Positions 1-7,100 of a stretch of 26,402 bases of DNA are shown here, piece by piece. The number at the start of each line of letters is the position of its first letter. The first letter of the stretch is position 1. The DNA lies in IMG/VR virus record IMGVR_UViG_3300048034_000701, positions 1-26,402 of that record; one strand, written 5' to 3'. This DNA is from a virus. A program made the translations under genes and the position numbers. The notes under the pieces are model-generated. The model was not told the origin of the DNA. It saw only the letters and a program-made list of their open reading frames with translations, and searched no databases.

Positions 1-2
1 AA

Positions 3-128
3 TTCATAGATGGCGACACTCAAGAGGGTGCGGAAACATTATTCTATGCCGCGCCTTTTATTGGACTCCCATATATAGTCGGCGATGCAAAAGAGTTATT
101 GCTTGGCGAACGATACAGGGGTTTTTAA
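3..128 (+). CDS. C-terminal end of an upstream virion gene (partial)
   Basis: An open frame enters from the left edge and ends at TAA 126-128, giving 41 residues that finish in GERYRGF. It contains a short hydrophobic stretch (FIGLPYIVG). The fragment is too short to assign to a family. It is followed directly by the tail fibre gene in the same direction. In T7-like phages the gene before the fibre is usually a large internal core or virion protein, so it may be the end of such a protein; that part is inference from position only. Confidence 0.55.
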   Translation, partial: FIDGDTQEGAETLFYAAPFIGLPYIVGDAKELLLGERYRGF

Positions 129-170
129 TTGTGCGTGGCACAATGCAATATTGCATGATAGAGGGATAAA
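128..170 (+). promoter_or_regulatory. Leader of the tail fibre gene with two dyads and RBS
   Basis: The 42-base gap holds a perfect inverted repeat ATTGTGC-GTG-GCACAAT (128-144), then the palindrome TGCAATATTGCA (144-155), then an AGAGGG ribosome-binding site before ATG 171. The first dyad contains a variant of the TTTTGTGCG block and the second is a member of the TGCA-N4-TGCA operator family. There is no T-run after the hairpin, so it does not look like an intrinsic terminator. No clear -10 box is visible. Confidence 0.5.
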
Positions 171-2333
171 ATGACTATTAACCTTGCAAATAACGACCCA
201 AGAGTTTCTTACTCGGTTGCGGCTAGTGTGACGCAAACGACTTTTGCTGTGCCTTTTGAGTTTTTTGCTGATGCAGACCTTAATGTTTACGTTGATGGTG
301 TGCTTAAAACAATCACTACAGACTACACTGTTACTGGTGGGTCTGGCACAACTGGCACAATTACAATGTCAGTTACAGGTATTGCGGGTGGATCAACAGT
401 TGTTGTCACTCGCTCAATAGACATCGAGCGGACTACTGATTTCCCAACAGCGGGTCCGTTCGATGTTGCTTCTTTGAACATTGGGCTTGATAAAATTGTT
501 GCTATTCAAGCTGACTTGCAAGATGACATTGACCGTTCTCTGCGCCTTACTGATTTTGATGCGGATGCCACTCTTACTTTGCCAGATGTGAACACGCGCA
601 AAGGCAAGCTGTTGGCGTTTAATGCGACCACTGGCGCTGTTGAGGCTGGCGCTACTGTATCAGGCACAACAACTGTTGCTAGCATCGCAGCCGATATTGA
701 AACATTGGCTGACATTGAAGATGGCACAATAGCAACAGATGCTATTTCTGACCTTGCCGCTATCGCATCTAATGTTACTACTGCCGCTGGTATTGCATCC
801 AACATTACTACAGTTGCAGGCATATCATCTGATGTTACTTCTGTTGCCGCAGATGCCACAGATATCGGCACTGTTGCTACTGACATTACTAATGTAAATA
901 CGGTTTCTACTGATATTGCAAACGTGAATACAGTAGCTACAAATATTTCAAATATTAATGCGGTTCATACAAACGCTACAAATATAAATACAGTTGCTAG
1001 CGATATCGCAAATGTTAATACCGTTGCGGGTATTTCGTCTGACGTCACTACTGTGTCTGGCATATCAAGCAATGTAACAGCAGTGGCAGGCAACGCGACT
1101 AACATCAATGCGGTAAACAGTAACGCAACCAACATTAACACTGTAGCTGGTGATAGCACCGACATTGGAACATTGGCGGCAATCACTACTGATATTACGA
1201 GCTTGGCTAATGCGTTGGGCGCAAGCACAACATATACGGTAACTGTATCGGGTGGCGTTTATTACATTGACGGCGTGGCAAATCCTATACTGACGTTTGA
1301 CAGAGGCAATACATATATCTTTGATTTGTCAGATAGCACTAATACTGGTCATCCTTTAGCATTTAAAGATGGCTCTGGTAATAGCTACACTACTGGTGTT
1401 ACAACTACTGGCACAGCAGGTTCGTCAGGCGCGCAAGTTCAGATTGATGTTGATAATGCCGCGCCTTCTTCATTGCGGTATTACTGTACAGTTCATGGCA
1501 ATGGCATGGGCAACACAATTACTGTTGTCAATTCAAACCTTGCTCTTGTTGCTTCCAACATTACAAGCGTCAACACTGTTGCGGGAATATCCTCTGATGT
1601 TTCAGCAGTTGGGGCTGTAGCCGCTGACGTCACAACTGTTGCTAACAATCTTACCGACATTAACAGCTTTGCTGACACTTACTTTGTTAGCGCAACCGCA
1701 CCATCGTCACCTACAACTGGTGATTTGTGGTTTGATAGCGCAAACAATTTGATGAAGGTGTACGGCTCATCTGGTTTCCAGAACGCTGGCTCGTCTGTCA
1801 ATGGTACTGCTGAACGCAATACACACACAGCTACAGCAGGGCAGACATCTTTTGCCGCAACCTATGATGCTGGTTATGTAGATGTGTATCTAAACGGTGT
1901 TAAGCTGATTGATGGCACTGATTTTACTGCAACTAGCGGTACTGCTGTTGTGCTATCAACTGGTGCGGCACTTAACGATACAGTAGATATTGTTGCTTAC
2001 GGCACGTTTGAATTATCAAACTTCAGCATCAATGATGCTAATGATGTAAACACAAGTGGCATTACAAACGGTCAGGTGCTGGCATATAACAGCACCACAT
2101 CTGATTTTGAACCAACAACTATTACCAGCGATTTGGTTGATGATGCGTCACCCCAGCTTGGCGCAGACCTTGACACTAACGGTAATGCGATAGCGTTTGG
2201 CACAAGCAAATGGACAATCGAAATCAGCACTGATGATTTGATTTTTAAATATAATGGCGTTGCCAAAATCAAGTTTGCCTCTGATGGCGAAATTGTAACT
2301 GTAGATGACGTAACAGCTTTTGGTACAATCTAA
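171..2333 (+). CDS. Tail fibre, T7 gp17-like N-terminus, internal cupredoxin-like domain
   Basis: A 720-residue virion fibre. Residues about 1-125 match the T7 gp17-type attachment domain (FAVPFEFF, VYVDGV, GPFDVASLN, later DDIDRSLRL), which docks fibres to the short tail. Residues about 195-345 are a run of seven-residue repeats of the type N-I-N-T-V-A-x, as expected of a trimeric shaft. Residues about 350-455 look like a cupredoxin: H394 in GHPLAF, then C439, H442 and M446 in YYCTVHGNGMG, the order and spacing of type 1 copper ligands. More repeats follow, then a SGFQNAGSSV segment and a beta-rich region with VDVYLNGVKL. AGAGGG lies just before the ATG. The gene overlaps the next by one base (TAATG). 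The fibre call is strong; copper binding is inference from the four residues. Confidence 0.9.
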   Translation: MTINLANNDPRVSYSVAASVTQTTFAVPFEFFADADLNVYVDGVLKTITTDYTVTGGSGTTGTITMSVTGIAGGSTVVVTRSIDIERTTDFPTAGPFDVASLNIGLDKIVAIQADLQDDIDRSLRLTDFDADATLTLPDVNTRKGKLLAFNATTGAVEAGATVSGTTTVASIAADIETLADIEDGTIATDAISDLAAIASNVTTAAGIASNITTVAGISSDVTSVAADATDIGTVATDITNVNTVSTDIANVNTVATNISNINAVHTNATNINTVASDIANVNTVAGISSDVTTVSGISSNVTAVAGNATNINAVNSNATNINTVAGDSTDIGTLAAITTDITSLANALGASTTYTVTVSGGVYYIDGVANPILTFDRGNTYIFDLSDSTNTGHPLAFKDGSGNSYTTGVTTTGTAGSSGAQVQIDVDNAAPSSLRYYCTVHGNGMGNTITVVNSNLALVASNITSVNTVAGISSDVSAVGAVAADVTTVANNLTDINSFADTYFVSATAPSSPTTGDLWFDSANNLMKVYGSSGFQNAGSSVNGTAERNTHTATAGQTSFAATYDAGYVDVYLNGVKLIDGTDFTATSGTAVVLSTGAALNDTVDIVAYGTFELSNFSINDANDVNTSGITNGQVLAYNSTTSDFEPTTITSDLVDDASPQLGADLDTNGNAIAFGTSKWTIEISTDDLIFKYNGVAKIKFASDGEIVTVDDVTAFGTI

Positions 2334-3388
2334 TGGCAGTATCAGCTAGTGGCTCAGTATCGTTAAGCACAGTCCGCACCGAATGGGGCAGAAGCGGTGC
2401 TATTAAAATGTCTGAAATGTATCGTGGCGGCTCTCATGTCAGAAGCCTTGCCGCTAACAATAACGCTACTAACCTTGCATCATCTGTGCCTACATCTGGT
2501 TCAATTACATTAGATAATTTCCGTGGTACTACTGCTGGATTTAAATATACGTTTTCTGCTGGGGCTATCAATCAAAACGCATCTACATTGTTTGGTTCAG
2601 ATTACAGCGTCAACTATCGCAAAGAGATTGTTATTGATAGCGGTGTTGAGCTAGGCGCAACCAGCACATCAGAAGAAGCATTAGAGATTGATAGTGGTGG
2701 TTTAGGTACTATTACAATTACAAACAATGGAACGCTATCTGGTGCTGGCGGTGCGGCTGGTGCGGCTGGTGGTGATGCTTTTGAAGCGGCAGTTACTTGC
2801 ACGTTTATTAATAACGGCACTGTTCGTGCTGGCGGCGGCGGCGGCGGTAATGGTGGTAATGGTGGTAATGGTAGTTATTCATCGTCATCTACTACTGGTC
2901 AGACTTGGACAAGCCAGAGATTTTGGCGGATTGATAGTTATCTTGGCGGTAGTGCAAGGTTTGATGGCTATAACTTTGGTGTCAGCCAATACCAAACATC
3001 TAAGTCTGCAGGTAATGCTGTTTATTACAGAGGCAATTACCGGCAAAGCATGGACGGTTCGCAATACTACAATATTTATCGCACGTTAAACAACACATAC
3101 TCCACAAATGGGGGTGCTGGCGGTGCTGGCGCATTAGGTGCTGGCTATAATCAATCTGCTGGCTCTGGTTCTGGTGGTTCTGGCGGCGGCACAAATGCTG
3201 GTAGTGGCGGCGCTGGCGGTAACGGTGGTGGATTTGGTTCTGCTGGTACTACTGGTTCTACTGGTACAAATGGTAATTCTAGCAATGGCTCTGCTGGCTC
3301 TGCTGGCGGTGCGTCAGGAAAATATTTACGAGGTTTATCTTTCGTAACGTTTACGAATAACGGCACAGCACAAGGGGATACAGCATAA
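2333..3388 (+). CDS. Glycine-rich tail adhesin / receptor-binding protein candidate
   Basis: A 351-residue protein translationally coupled to the fibre gene. Residues 1-65 contain a segment (VSLSTVRTEWG, then SITLDNFRG) that looks like a docking domain. The second half has blocks of GG, GGNGG, GSGSGG and GAGGAG around a Tyr/Ser-rich insert of about 75 residues (QRFWRIDSYLGG to NIYRTLNNTYS). Blocks of glycine-rich motifs separated by variable loops are the design of T-even gp38-type adhesins, where polyglycine helices display receptor-binding loops. Here that is an analogy of composition, not proven homology. The place right after the fibre supports a role in host recognition at the fibre tip. 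Confidence 0.7.
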   Translation: MAVSASGSVSLSTVRTEWGRSGAIKMSEMYRGGSHVRSLAANNNATNLASSVPTSGSITLDNFRGTTAGFKYTFSAGAINQNASTLFGSDYSVNYRKEIVIDSGVELGATSTSEEALEIDSGGLGTITITNNGTLSGAGGAAGAAGGDAFEAAVTCTFINNGTVRAGGGGGGNGGNGGNGSYSSSSTTGQTWTSQRFWRIDSYLGGSARFDGYNFGVSQYQTSKSAGNAVYYRGNYRQSMDGSQYYNIYRTLNNTYSTNGGAGGAGALGAGYNQSAGSGSGGSGGGTNAGSGGAGGNGGGFGSAGTTGSTGTNGNSSNGSAGSAGGASGKYLRGLSFVTFTNNGTAQGDTA

Positions 3389-3612
3389 TGCAGTACACAG
3401 TTCCAGAAATTAATAACAACGTGGCTAAAATACAATTTAGCGATGGTAGCTGGACGTTTCTTGAACTTCGCCCTGACATGACAGAAGCAGAGTTAGACGA
3501 AATGGTTTTTCACATTACACCACCACATCTTAAAACAGGCGAAGGTACGCCATCATTTTTAACTGCTGGTGCAACTAGAACTGCGGCATTACAACCTGAA
3601 CCAACGGAGTAA
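3388..3612 (+). CDS. Small protein of the tail fibre cluster, unknown function
   Basis: A 74-residue protein whose ATG overlaps the stop of the adhesin gene (TAATG). It has a short beta-rich opening (YTVPEINNNVAKIQFSDGSW), an acidic middle (DMTEAELDEMVF) and a Pro/Thr-rich tail. I do not recognise a family. Tight coupling on both sides suggests a minor tail component or an assembly helper for the adhesin. Confidence 0.65.
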   Translation: MQYTVPEINNNVAKIQFSDGSWTFLELRPDMTEAELDEMVFHITPPHLKTGEGTPSFLTAGATRTAALQPEPTE

Positions 3613-3615
3613 TCT

Positions 3616-4137
3616 ATGACCAGAGCAAGAGATTTTGCTGACGTTATAAGCGGAAATTTTGATATCCCTGCTGGCGCATTAGATAACGCTCAGGCATTTG
3701 ATGCTGGCACGTTAATGGTATTTCAGCAAACATCAGCCCCTACTGGCTGGACAAAACAAACTACACACAATGATAAAGCATTTCGTTGTGTTAGCGGCTC
3801 TTGTTCTTCTGGCGGTACTACAGCTTTTTCTACAGCAATGGCAACACCGTCTGTGTCTGGTACTGTGGGAATTAGCGGCAGTATTGGCAGTACAACTCTT
3901 TCTACCTCTGAAATACCGTCACATAGCCACGGCTATAGTAGGCCAAACTTAGGAAATACAGATAATAATTACAGTGGATATAGTAATCGTTATGTAACTA
4001 TTTCAAGCGCCAGTACAAGTGGCGCTGGCGGTGGTGGTTCACACAACCACTCTCACAGTTTAGCAGGTTCTTTAAGCTCGTCGACAGCTTCTATCAATGT
4101 TCAATATGTTGACCTTATTATTGCATCAAAGGATTAA
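3616..4137 (+). CDS. Collar-type tail fibre tip protein
   Basis: A 173-residue protein with features of phage tail-collar / fibre-tip domains: GTLMVFQQTSAPTGWT near residue 35, the IPSHSH motif near residue 100, a second histidine cluster (SHNHSHS) near 142-148, and the ending VQYVDLIIASKD, typical of such tips. In T4 gp37, HxH motifs coordinate iron along the needle; the HxH pairs here could do the same, which is inference. A GGAG site lies six bases before the ATG. Its place after the adhesin gene suggests a second receptor-binding or fibre-capping part. Confidence 0.75.
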   Translation: MTRARDFADVISGNFDIPAGALDNAQAFDAGTLMVFQQTSAPTGWTKQTTHNDKAFRCVSGSCSSGGTTAFSTAMATPSVSGTVGISGSIGSTTLSTSEIPSHSHGYSRPNLGNTDNNYSGYSNRYVTISSASTSGAGGGGSHNHSHSLAGSLSSSTASINVQYVDLIIASKD

Positions 4138-4140
4138 GAA

Positions 4141-4440
4141 ATGGCTAAGTGGACAGTAATAAATGGCGGCACTGGTGAATCAGATCAGATAGGTAAAGAT
4201 GGATATTTTTATTCAAATTTAGATTTAAGCTGGTTGCCGAATGATGTTTTGGCTGTGCAATCTCCAGACGGTTTAGTTTGTGAAATTGAAAAAGGTGACT
4301 CGGCAACGGGCAAACGAACACAGAACGAAGAAGATGTGGCAACTAGCACACTATCATGGTGGCCTAATGTTAACACTACATGGCAAGCCGCATACGATGC
4401 AGAACAAGCGGCTATAGCGGCGGAAGAAGAGCCAGCATAA
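4141..4440 (+). CDS. Small acidic protein of the tail cluster
   Basis: A 99-residue protein with AAGGA upstream of its ATG. It has two tryptophan-rich spots (DLSWLP near 30 and LSWWPNVNTTW near 73-83) and ends in an Ala/Glu-rich helix (AYDAEQAAIAAEEEPA). I recall similar short proteins next to fibre genes in marine phages but cannot name a family. It overlaps the next gene by one base. Confidence 0.65.
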   Translation: MAKWTVINGGTGESDQIGKDGYFYSNLDLSWLPNDVLAVQSPDGLVCEIEKGDSATGKRTQNEEDVATSTLSWWPNVNTTWQAAYDAEQAAIAAEEEPA

Positions 4441-4736
4441 TGAAGCTAGAGGTTAAGGACAACTGCCCTTTAAATAACTTTGAGCCTTGCAAAAAGTTAG
4501 ACTGCGCTTGGTTTATTCAGATAAGGGGGCGAGACCCTCAGACAGGAAAAGATGTAGATGATTGGGGTTGTTCTATGGCGTGGATGCCAAAACTGTTAAT
4601 TGAAAACGCTATGCACACTAGACACACTGGCGCGGCGGTTGAAAGTTTTAGAAACGAAATGGTTAAAGATAACCAAGCGTTGTTAAAAGCATATCAAACA
4701 TCTGATTTGAAAGTGTTAAAGAATGGACAGCAATGA
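4440..4736 (+). CDS. Four-cysteine small protein, unknown function
   Basis: The start is taken at ATG 4440, overlapping the previous stop, rather than an earlier in-frame Met buried in the upstream gene. The 98-residue product has cysteines at 9, 17, 22 and 44 in the frame CP-LNNFEPCKKLDCAWF ... WGCSMAWMP, then a helical tail (AAVESFRNEMVKDNQALLKAY). The even set of cysteines suggests a metal site or disulfides. The pattern is familiar from other marine phage genomes but I know no assigned function. It lies between the tail and lysis genes. Confidence 0.7.
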   Translation: MKLEVKDNCPLNNFEPCKKLDCAWFIQIRGRDPQTGKDVDDWGCSMAWMPKLLIENAMHTRHTGAAVESFRNEMVKDNQALLKAYQTSDLKVLKNGQQ

Positions 4737-4860
4737 TATTCCATTAGTGGCTGGCGGCATTACTGCTCCTTGGTGGCTAGGCGCTCTTAATGAGTGGTTA
4801 GGTCTTGTTGCTGTTGTATTAACGATAGCCATGCTAGTTCGTAATTTATTAAAAAAATGA
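4723..4860 (+). CDS. 45-residue single-span membrane protein, holin or spanin-like candidate
   Basis: A short ORF from ATG 4723, overlapping the end of the previous gene, to TGA 4858-4860. It encodes 45 residues: a short polar start (MDSNDIPLVAGG), tryptophans (APWWLGALNEW), one hydrophobic span (about residues 26-39) and a basic end (RNLLKK). Its place just before a holin-like gene and a lysozyme makes a lysis role likely, for example a small holin or pinholin. No lipobox is present, so it is not an o-spanin. Confidence 0.6.
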   Translation: MDSNDIPLVAGGITAPWWLGALNEWLGLVAVVLTIAMLVRNLLKK

Positions 4861-4889
4861 TTTTGTGCGTTTTGTACTGCATCTGTGCA
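4861..4889 (+). promoter_or_regulatory. Lysis-cassette control region resembling the cro control region
   Basis: TTTTGTGCGTTTTGTAC (4861-4877) is followed by the dyad TGCATCTGTGCA (4878-4889). The same two blocks in the same order lie in front of the cro-like gene on the other strand (12252-12220), with a four-base difference in spacing. A plausible hexamer pair is TTTTGT with a weak TAGTGT 17 bases later, which would start RNA close to ATG 4905. The promoter reading is tentative; the block similarity is direct. Confidence 0.5.
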
Positions 4890-4904
4890 GTTTAGTGTGT
4901 GTTT

Positions 4905-5249
4905 ATGTTACAAGCATTAATAGCACCAATAGCTAGTATCGCTGGCTCATGGGTAGAATCCAAAGTTGAAACGCAAAAGGCTAAGTCTGCTGTAGCCAAA
5001 CGCGTTGCCGCTGGTGAACAAGAGTGGAATCTTGAGCAAGCAAAAAATTCCAACGCAAGTTGGAAAGATGAGTGGCTTACAATTTTGGTAAGCATCCCTC
5101 TCTTGCTCGCGTTTACAGGTCATGAAGATATTGTGCAACGTGGGTTTCAGGCGCTGGAAGCTATGCCAGATTTTTACAAGACTGCCGTTGGCGTTGTATT
5201 TGCCGCTAGCTTTGGCGTTCAACAGTTAACAAAGATGTTTAAAAAATGA
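4905..5249 (+). CDS. Holin-like membrane protein (GTA/3TM holin type)
   Basis: ATG 4905 gives 114 residues; a GTG at 4899 is an alternative and neither has a clear ribosome-binding site. An N-terminal apolar helix (LQALIAPIASIAGSW) is followed by a charged stretch (VESKVETQKAKSAVAKR), then two membrane spans: WLTILVSIPLLLAF and TAVGVVFAASFGV, with FQALEAMPDFYK between them. The ALEAMPDFYK / AASFG pattern matches the three-span holins of gene-transfer agents and marine phages. The stop overlaps the lysozyme start (ATGA), which fits a holin-endolysin pair. Confidence 0.75.
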   Translation: MLQALIAPIASIAGSWVESKVETQKAKSAVAKRVAAGEQEWNLEQAKNSNASWKDEWLTILVSIPLLLAFTGHEDIVQRGFQALEAMPDFYKTAVGVVFAASFGVQQLTKMFKK

Positions 5250-5665
5250 ACCAAGATAAATTTCTTGAGCTTGTTGCCAAACATGAGGGGCTACGCCTTG
5301 AGATGTACCACGACACAGTTGGTGTGCCGACAATAGGATATGGGCATAACATGTTACAGCCTATATCAAAGCAAGCCGCAATGTGTATTTTGGAAGATGA
5401 TGTTAGGATTGTGTATCAAGAACTAGATGAGCGCATGGATTGGTGGAGAGATTTGCCAGAGCCAGCGCAGATGGTTGTTGCCTCTATGGTGTTTAATATG
5501 GGGTGGCCTCGCTTCAGTCGGTTTAAGAAATTTATCGCTGCACTTGAAGACCGTCATTGGGATAAGGCCGCTTATGAGATGGAAGATTCTCTTTGGTTTC
5601 AACAAGTCAAGTCAAGAGGTGCAGAACTTCGGGGTTTGATGTTGAGTTGCAATGGACAAAATTGA
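5246..5665 (+). CDS. Endolysin, T4-type lysozyme (GH24)
   Basis: A 139-residue muramidase that would cut the MurNAc-GlcNAc bond of peptidoglycan. The T4 lysozyme active site is visible: E14 in KHEGLRLEMYHD, D23, and T29 in VPTIGYGH, with the same spacing as E11-D20-T26 of T4. The C-terminal half has the usual VVASMVFNMGWPRFSRF and WFQQVKSRGAEL helices. There is no signal peptide or anchor, so release would depend on the upstream holin. It is slightly shorter than T4 lysozyme (164). The last 14 bases overlap the next gene. Confidence 0.92.
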   Translation: MNQDKFLELVAKHEGLRLEMYHDTVGVPTIGYGHNMLQPISKQAAMCILEDDVRIVYQELDERMDWWRDLPEPAQMVVASMVFNMGWPRFSRFKKFIAALEDRHWDKAAYEMEDSLWFQQVKSRGAELRGLMLSCNGQN

Positions 5666-6644
5666 ACAAGCACAAGAAGCATATAATAATTTCAAAACAA
5701 TCAGAGAAGCGGCATCCGCCCTGGGCATTTCAAAATCAGAACTGCACCGCCGCTTACAGACAGCAAAAGAGCGTGACTATATTTTACCAGATGTACCATT
5801 AGACGACATACCTGTAGAGGATATTGTCGAGAACCTTCACGCTAGGTTTCGCGCTCGCAAAGAGCATAAGCTAGCTACAAAATGGTATGATATTAATATG
5901 CAATCAGACCGTCCGATTGGACTACTTTGGTTTGGCGACCCCCACATCGATGACAACTATTGCGACTGGGATTCATTACGCTCTCATTTGGCGATTACGA
6001 GTCCTGAGAGTGGCATCTATGGTTGTTCGCTAGGTGACCACCAGAACAACTGGGTAGGCCGTCTAGGGCGCTTATACGGCGAGCAAGACACATCTCACAA
6101 AACAGCATGGAAATTAGTTGAGTGGCTTATACGCGAGATGAACCCGCTCGTTTTGATTGGCGGCAATCATGACATGTGGAGTGGTGCTGGTGACCCTTTG
6201 AAATGGATTACTGGGGCGCACACCGTAAGAGAGGATTGGGAAGCTAAGATCAGGATTAACTTCCCAAATGGAAGACAGTGCAGAATACACGCGGCTCACG
6301 ATATGGCGGGTCACTCCCAATGGAACGCTCTTCACGCGCAAACAAAGATGGCTAGGTTTAAGGCTTACGCCGACCTGTACATAAGTGGTCATAGACACAA
6401 CTGGGCGCTTGGCCATATCGAGAATGTGGAACAGGGTAGAACAGCTTGGCTTGCCAGAGCGAGAGGTTACAAATTCCATGACACATACGCTTTCGTCAAA
6501 GGTTTTGAACAGCAAAACTTTGGGCAAGCTATCCTTCAAGTTATTAACCCTCATTCTTCCTCCCCGACAAACTGGACAACTTGCTTTGCTGACCCACTGG
6601 AAGGCGTTGAATATGTGAAGTATTTGCAATCGCTTCACCAGTAA
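5652..6644 (+). CDS. Calcineurin-like metallophosphoesterase with N-terminal HTH
   Basis: A 330-residue protein. Residues 14-36 (FKTIREAASALGISKSELHRR) look like a helix-turn-helix. From about 90 come the signature blocks of two-metal phosphoesterases: GDPH (D96, H98), GDHQN (D129, N132), GNHD (171-174), the HAAHDMAGHS block and GHRH (246-249). All metal ligands appear present, so it should be active; the substrate could be nucleic acid or a nucleotide, and the HTH favours DNA. It overlaps the lysozyme gene by 14 bases. Its 3' end overlaps by about 100 bases with a gene on the other strand, so it ends the rightward unit. Confidence 0.87.
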   Translation: MDKIEQAQEAYNNFKTIREAASALGISKSELHRRLQTAKERDYILPDVPLDDIPVEDIVENLHARFRARKEHKLATKWYDINMQSDRPIGLLWFGDPHIDDNYCDWDSLRSHLAITSPESGIYGCSLGDHQNNWVGRLGRLYGEQDTSHKTAWKLVEWLIREMNPLVLIGGNHDMWSGAGDPLKWITGAHTVREDWEAKIRINFPNGRQCRIHAAHDMAGHSQWNALHAQTKMARFKAYADLYISGHRHNWALGHIENVEQGRTAWLARARGYKFHDTYAFVKGFEQQNFGQAILQVINPHSSSPTNWTTCFADPLEGVEYVKYLQSLHQ

Positions 6645-6879
6645 TCGCACTGTATCCAGCTATATCAACCCAAGAGTCTTCGTGATGTGGGCTTTGCATA
6701 AGCCTCGCCACTTTGACAAGCATCATCATAACGCCAACATCTTCAATCTGAAACTCATGGTCAGCATAGCTAGACCATAGTTGAGCGATGCGCTCAAAGT
6801 TTTGCTCTGGTGAACCATAGTTCTCGCCACGTTGATTGACAGCTTGCTCTGCTTTTTTAAGAATATCTTTTCTGTTCAT
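6544..6879 (-). CDS. DUF6378-like protein
   Basis: A 111-residue protein: KKAEQAVNQRGENYGSPEQNFERIAQLW, then VGVMMMLVKVARL, then HEDSWVDIAGYSAITGEA. This resembles the DUF6378 phage family, whose E/D-rich helices recall all-alpha nucleotide pyrophosphohydrolases (MazG fold); the enzyme activity is inference. GAGG lies eight bases upstream of ATG. The start overlaps the upstream stop as ATGA. The last 30 or so residues are encoded opposite the end of the phosphoesterase gene and are not part of the recognisable domain. Confidence 0.75.
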   Translation of the reverse strand: MNRKDILKKAEQAVNQRGENYGSPEQNFERIAQLWSSYADHEFQIEDVGVMMMLVKVARLMQSPHHEDSWVDIAGYSAITGEAIANTSHIQRLPVGQQSKLSSLSGRKNEG

Positions 6880-7100
6880 CTTATTTCCTCTGCGTTCATT
6901 ACTTCTATATCGCCAACCGTGTATCCGTTACGCTGTAGTGTAGCGGTTTTAGATTGCTGACGGTTGATAGCAATCTCTTCTGCTTGCTTTGCATCAAGCG
7001 CTCTGATGGTGCGTTCAACGTACATTTCTACAATCATGCCCACTTTAAATGGTGCGGCCTTACGGTACTCTTTACTGTTGTGTCTAAGAGAAGTATCCAT
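6876..7100 (-). CDS. Small basic protein at the end of the integrase module
   Basis: Start set at the ATG at 7100 because AGGAGG lies eight bases upstream; an upstream extension lacks support. The 74 residues (MDTSLRHNSKEYRKAAPFKVG ... NRQQSKTATLQRNGYTVGDIEV) show no known motif. The stop overlaps the DUF6378 gene start (ATGA), so the two are a coupled pair downstream of int and attP. Function unknown. Confidence 0.65.
   Translation of the reverse strand: MDTSLRHNSKEYRKAAPFKVGMIVEMYVERTIRALDAKQAEEIAINRQQSKTATLQRNGYTVGDIEVMNAEEIR

Noticed and set aside
128-155. Rho-independent terminator after the first partial gene
   Set aside because: There are two good dyads but no T-run, and both resemble regulatory motifs found elsewhere in the window.
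760-1210. Short repeats that could suggest a CRISPR-like array
   Set aside because: The repeats are imperfect, have a period in steps of 21 bases and encode seven-residue shaft repeats; there are no unique spacers of even length.
506-1678. Open frames on the minus strand opposite the tail fibre repeats
   Set aside because: They mirror the repeated codons of the fibre gene, are Ala/Val/Thr-rich without domain character, and have no ribosome-binding sites.
6114-6650. 178-residue frame on the minus strand
   Set aside because: It lies opposite the catalytic domain of the metallophosphoesterase, whose motifs are complete, and has no recognisable features.
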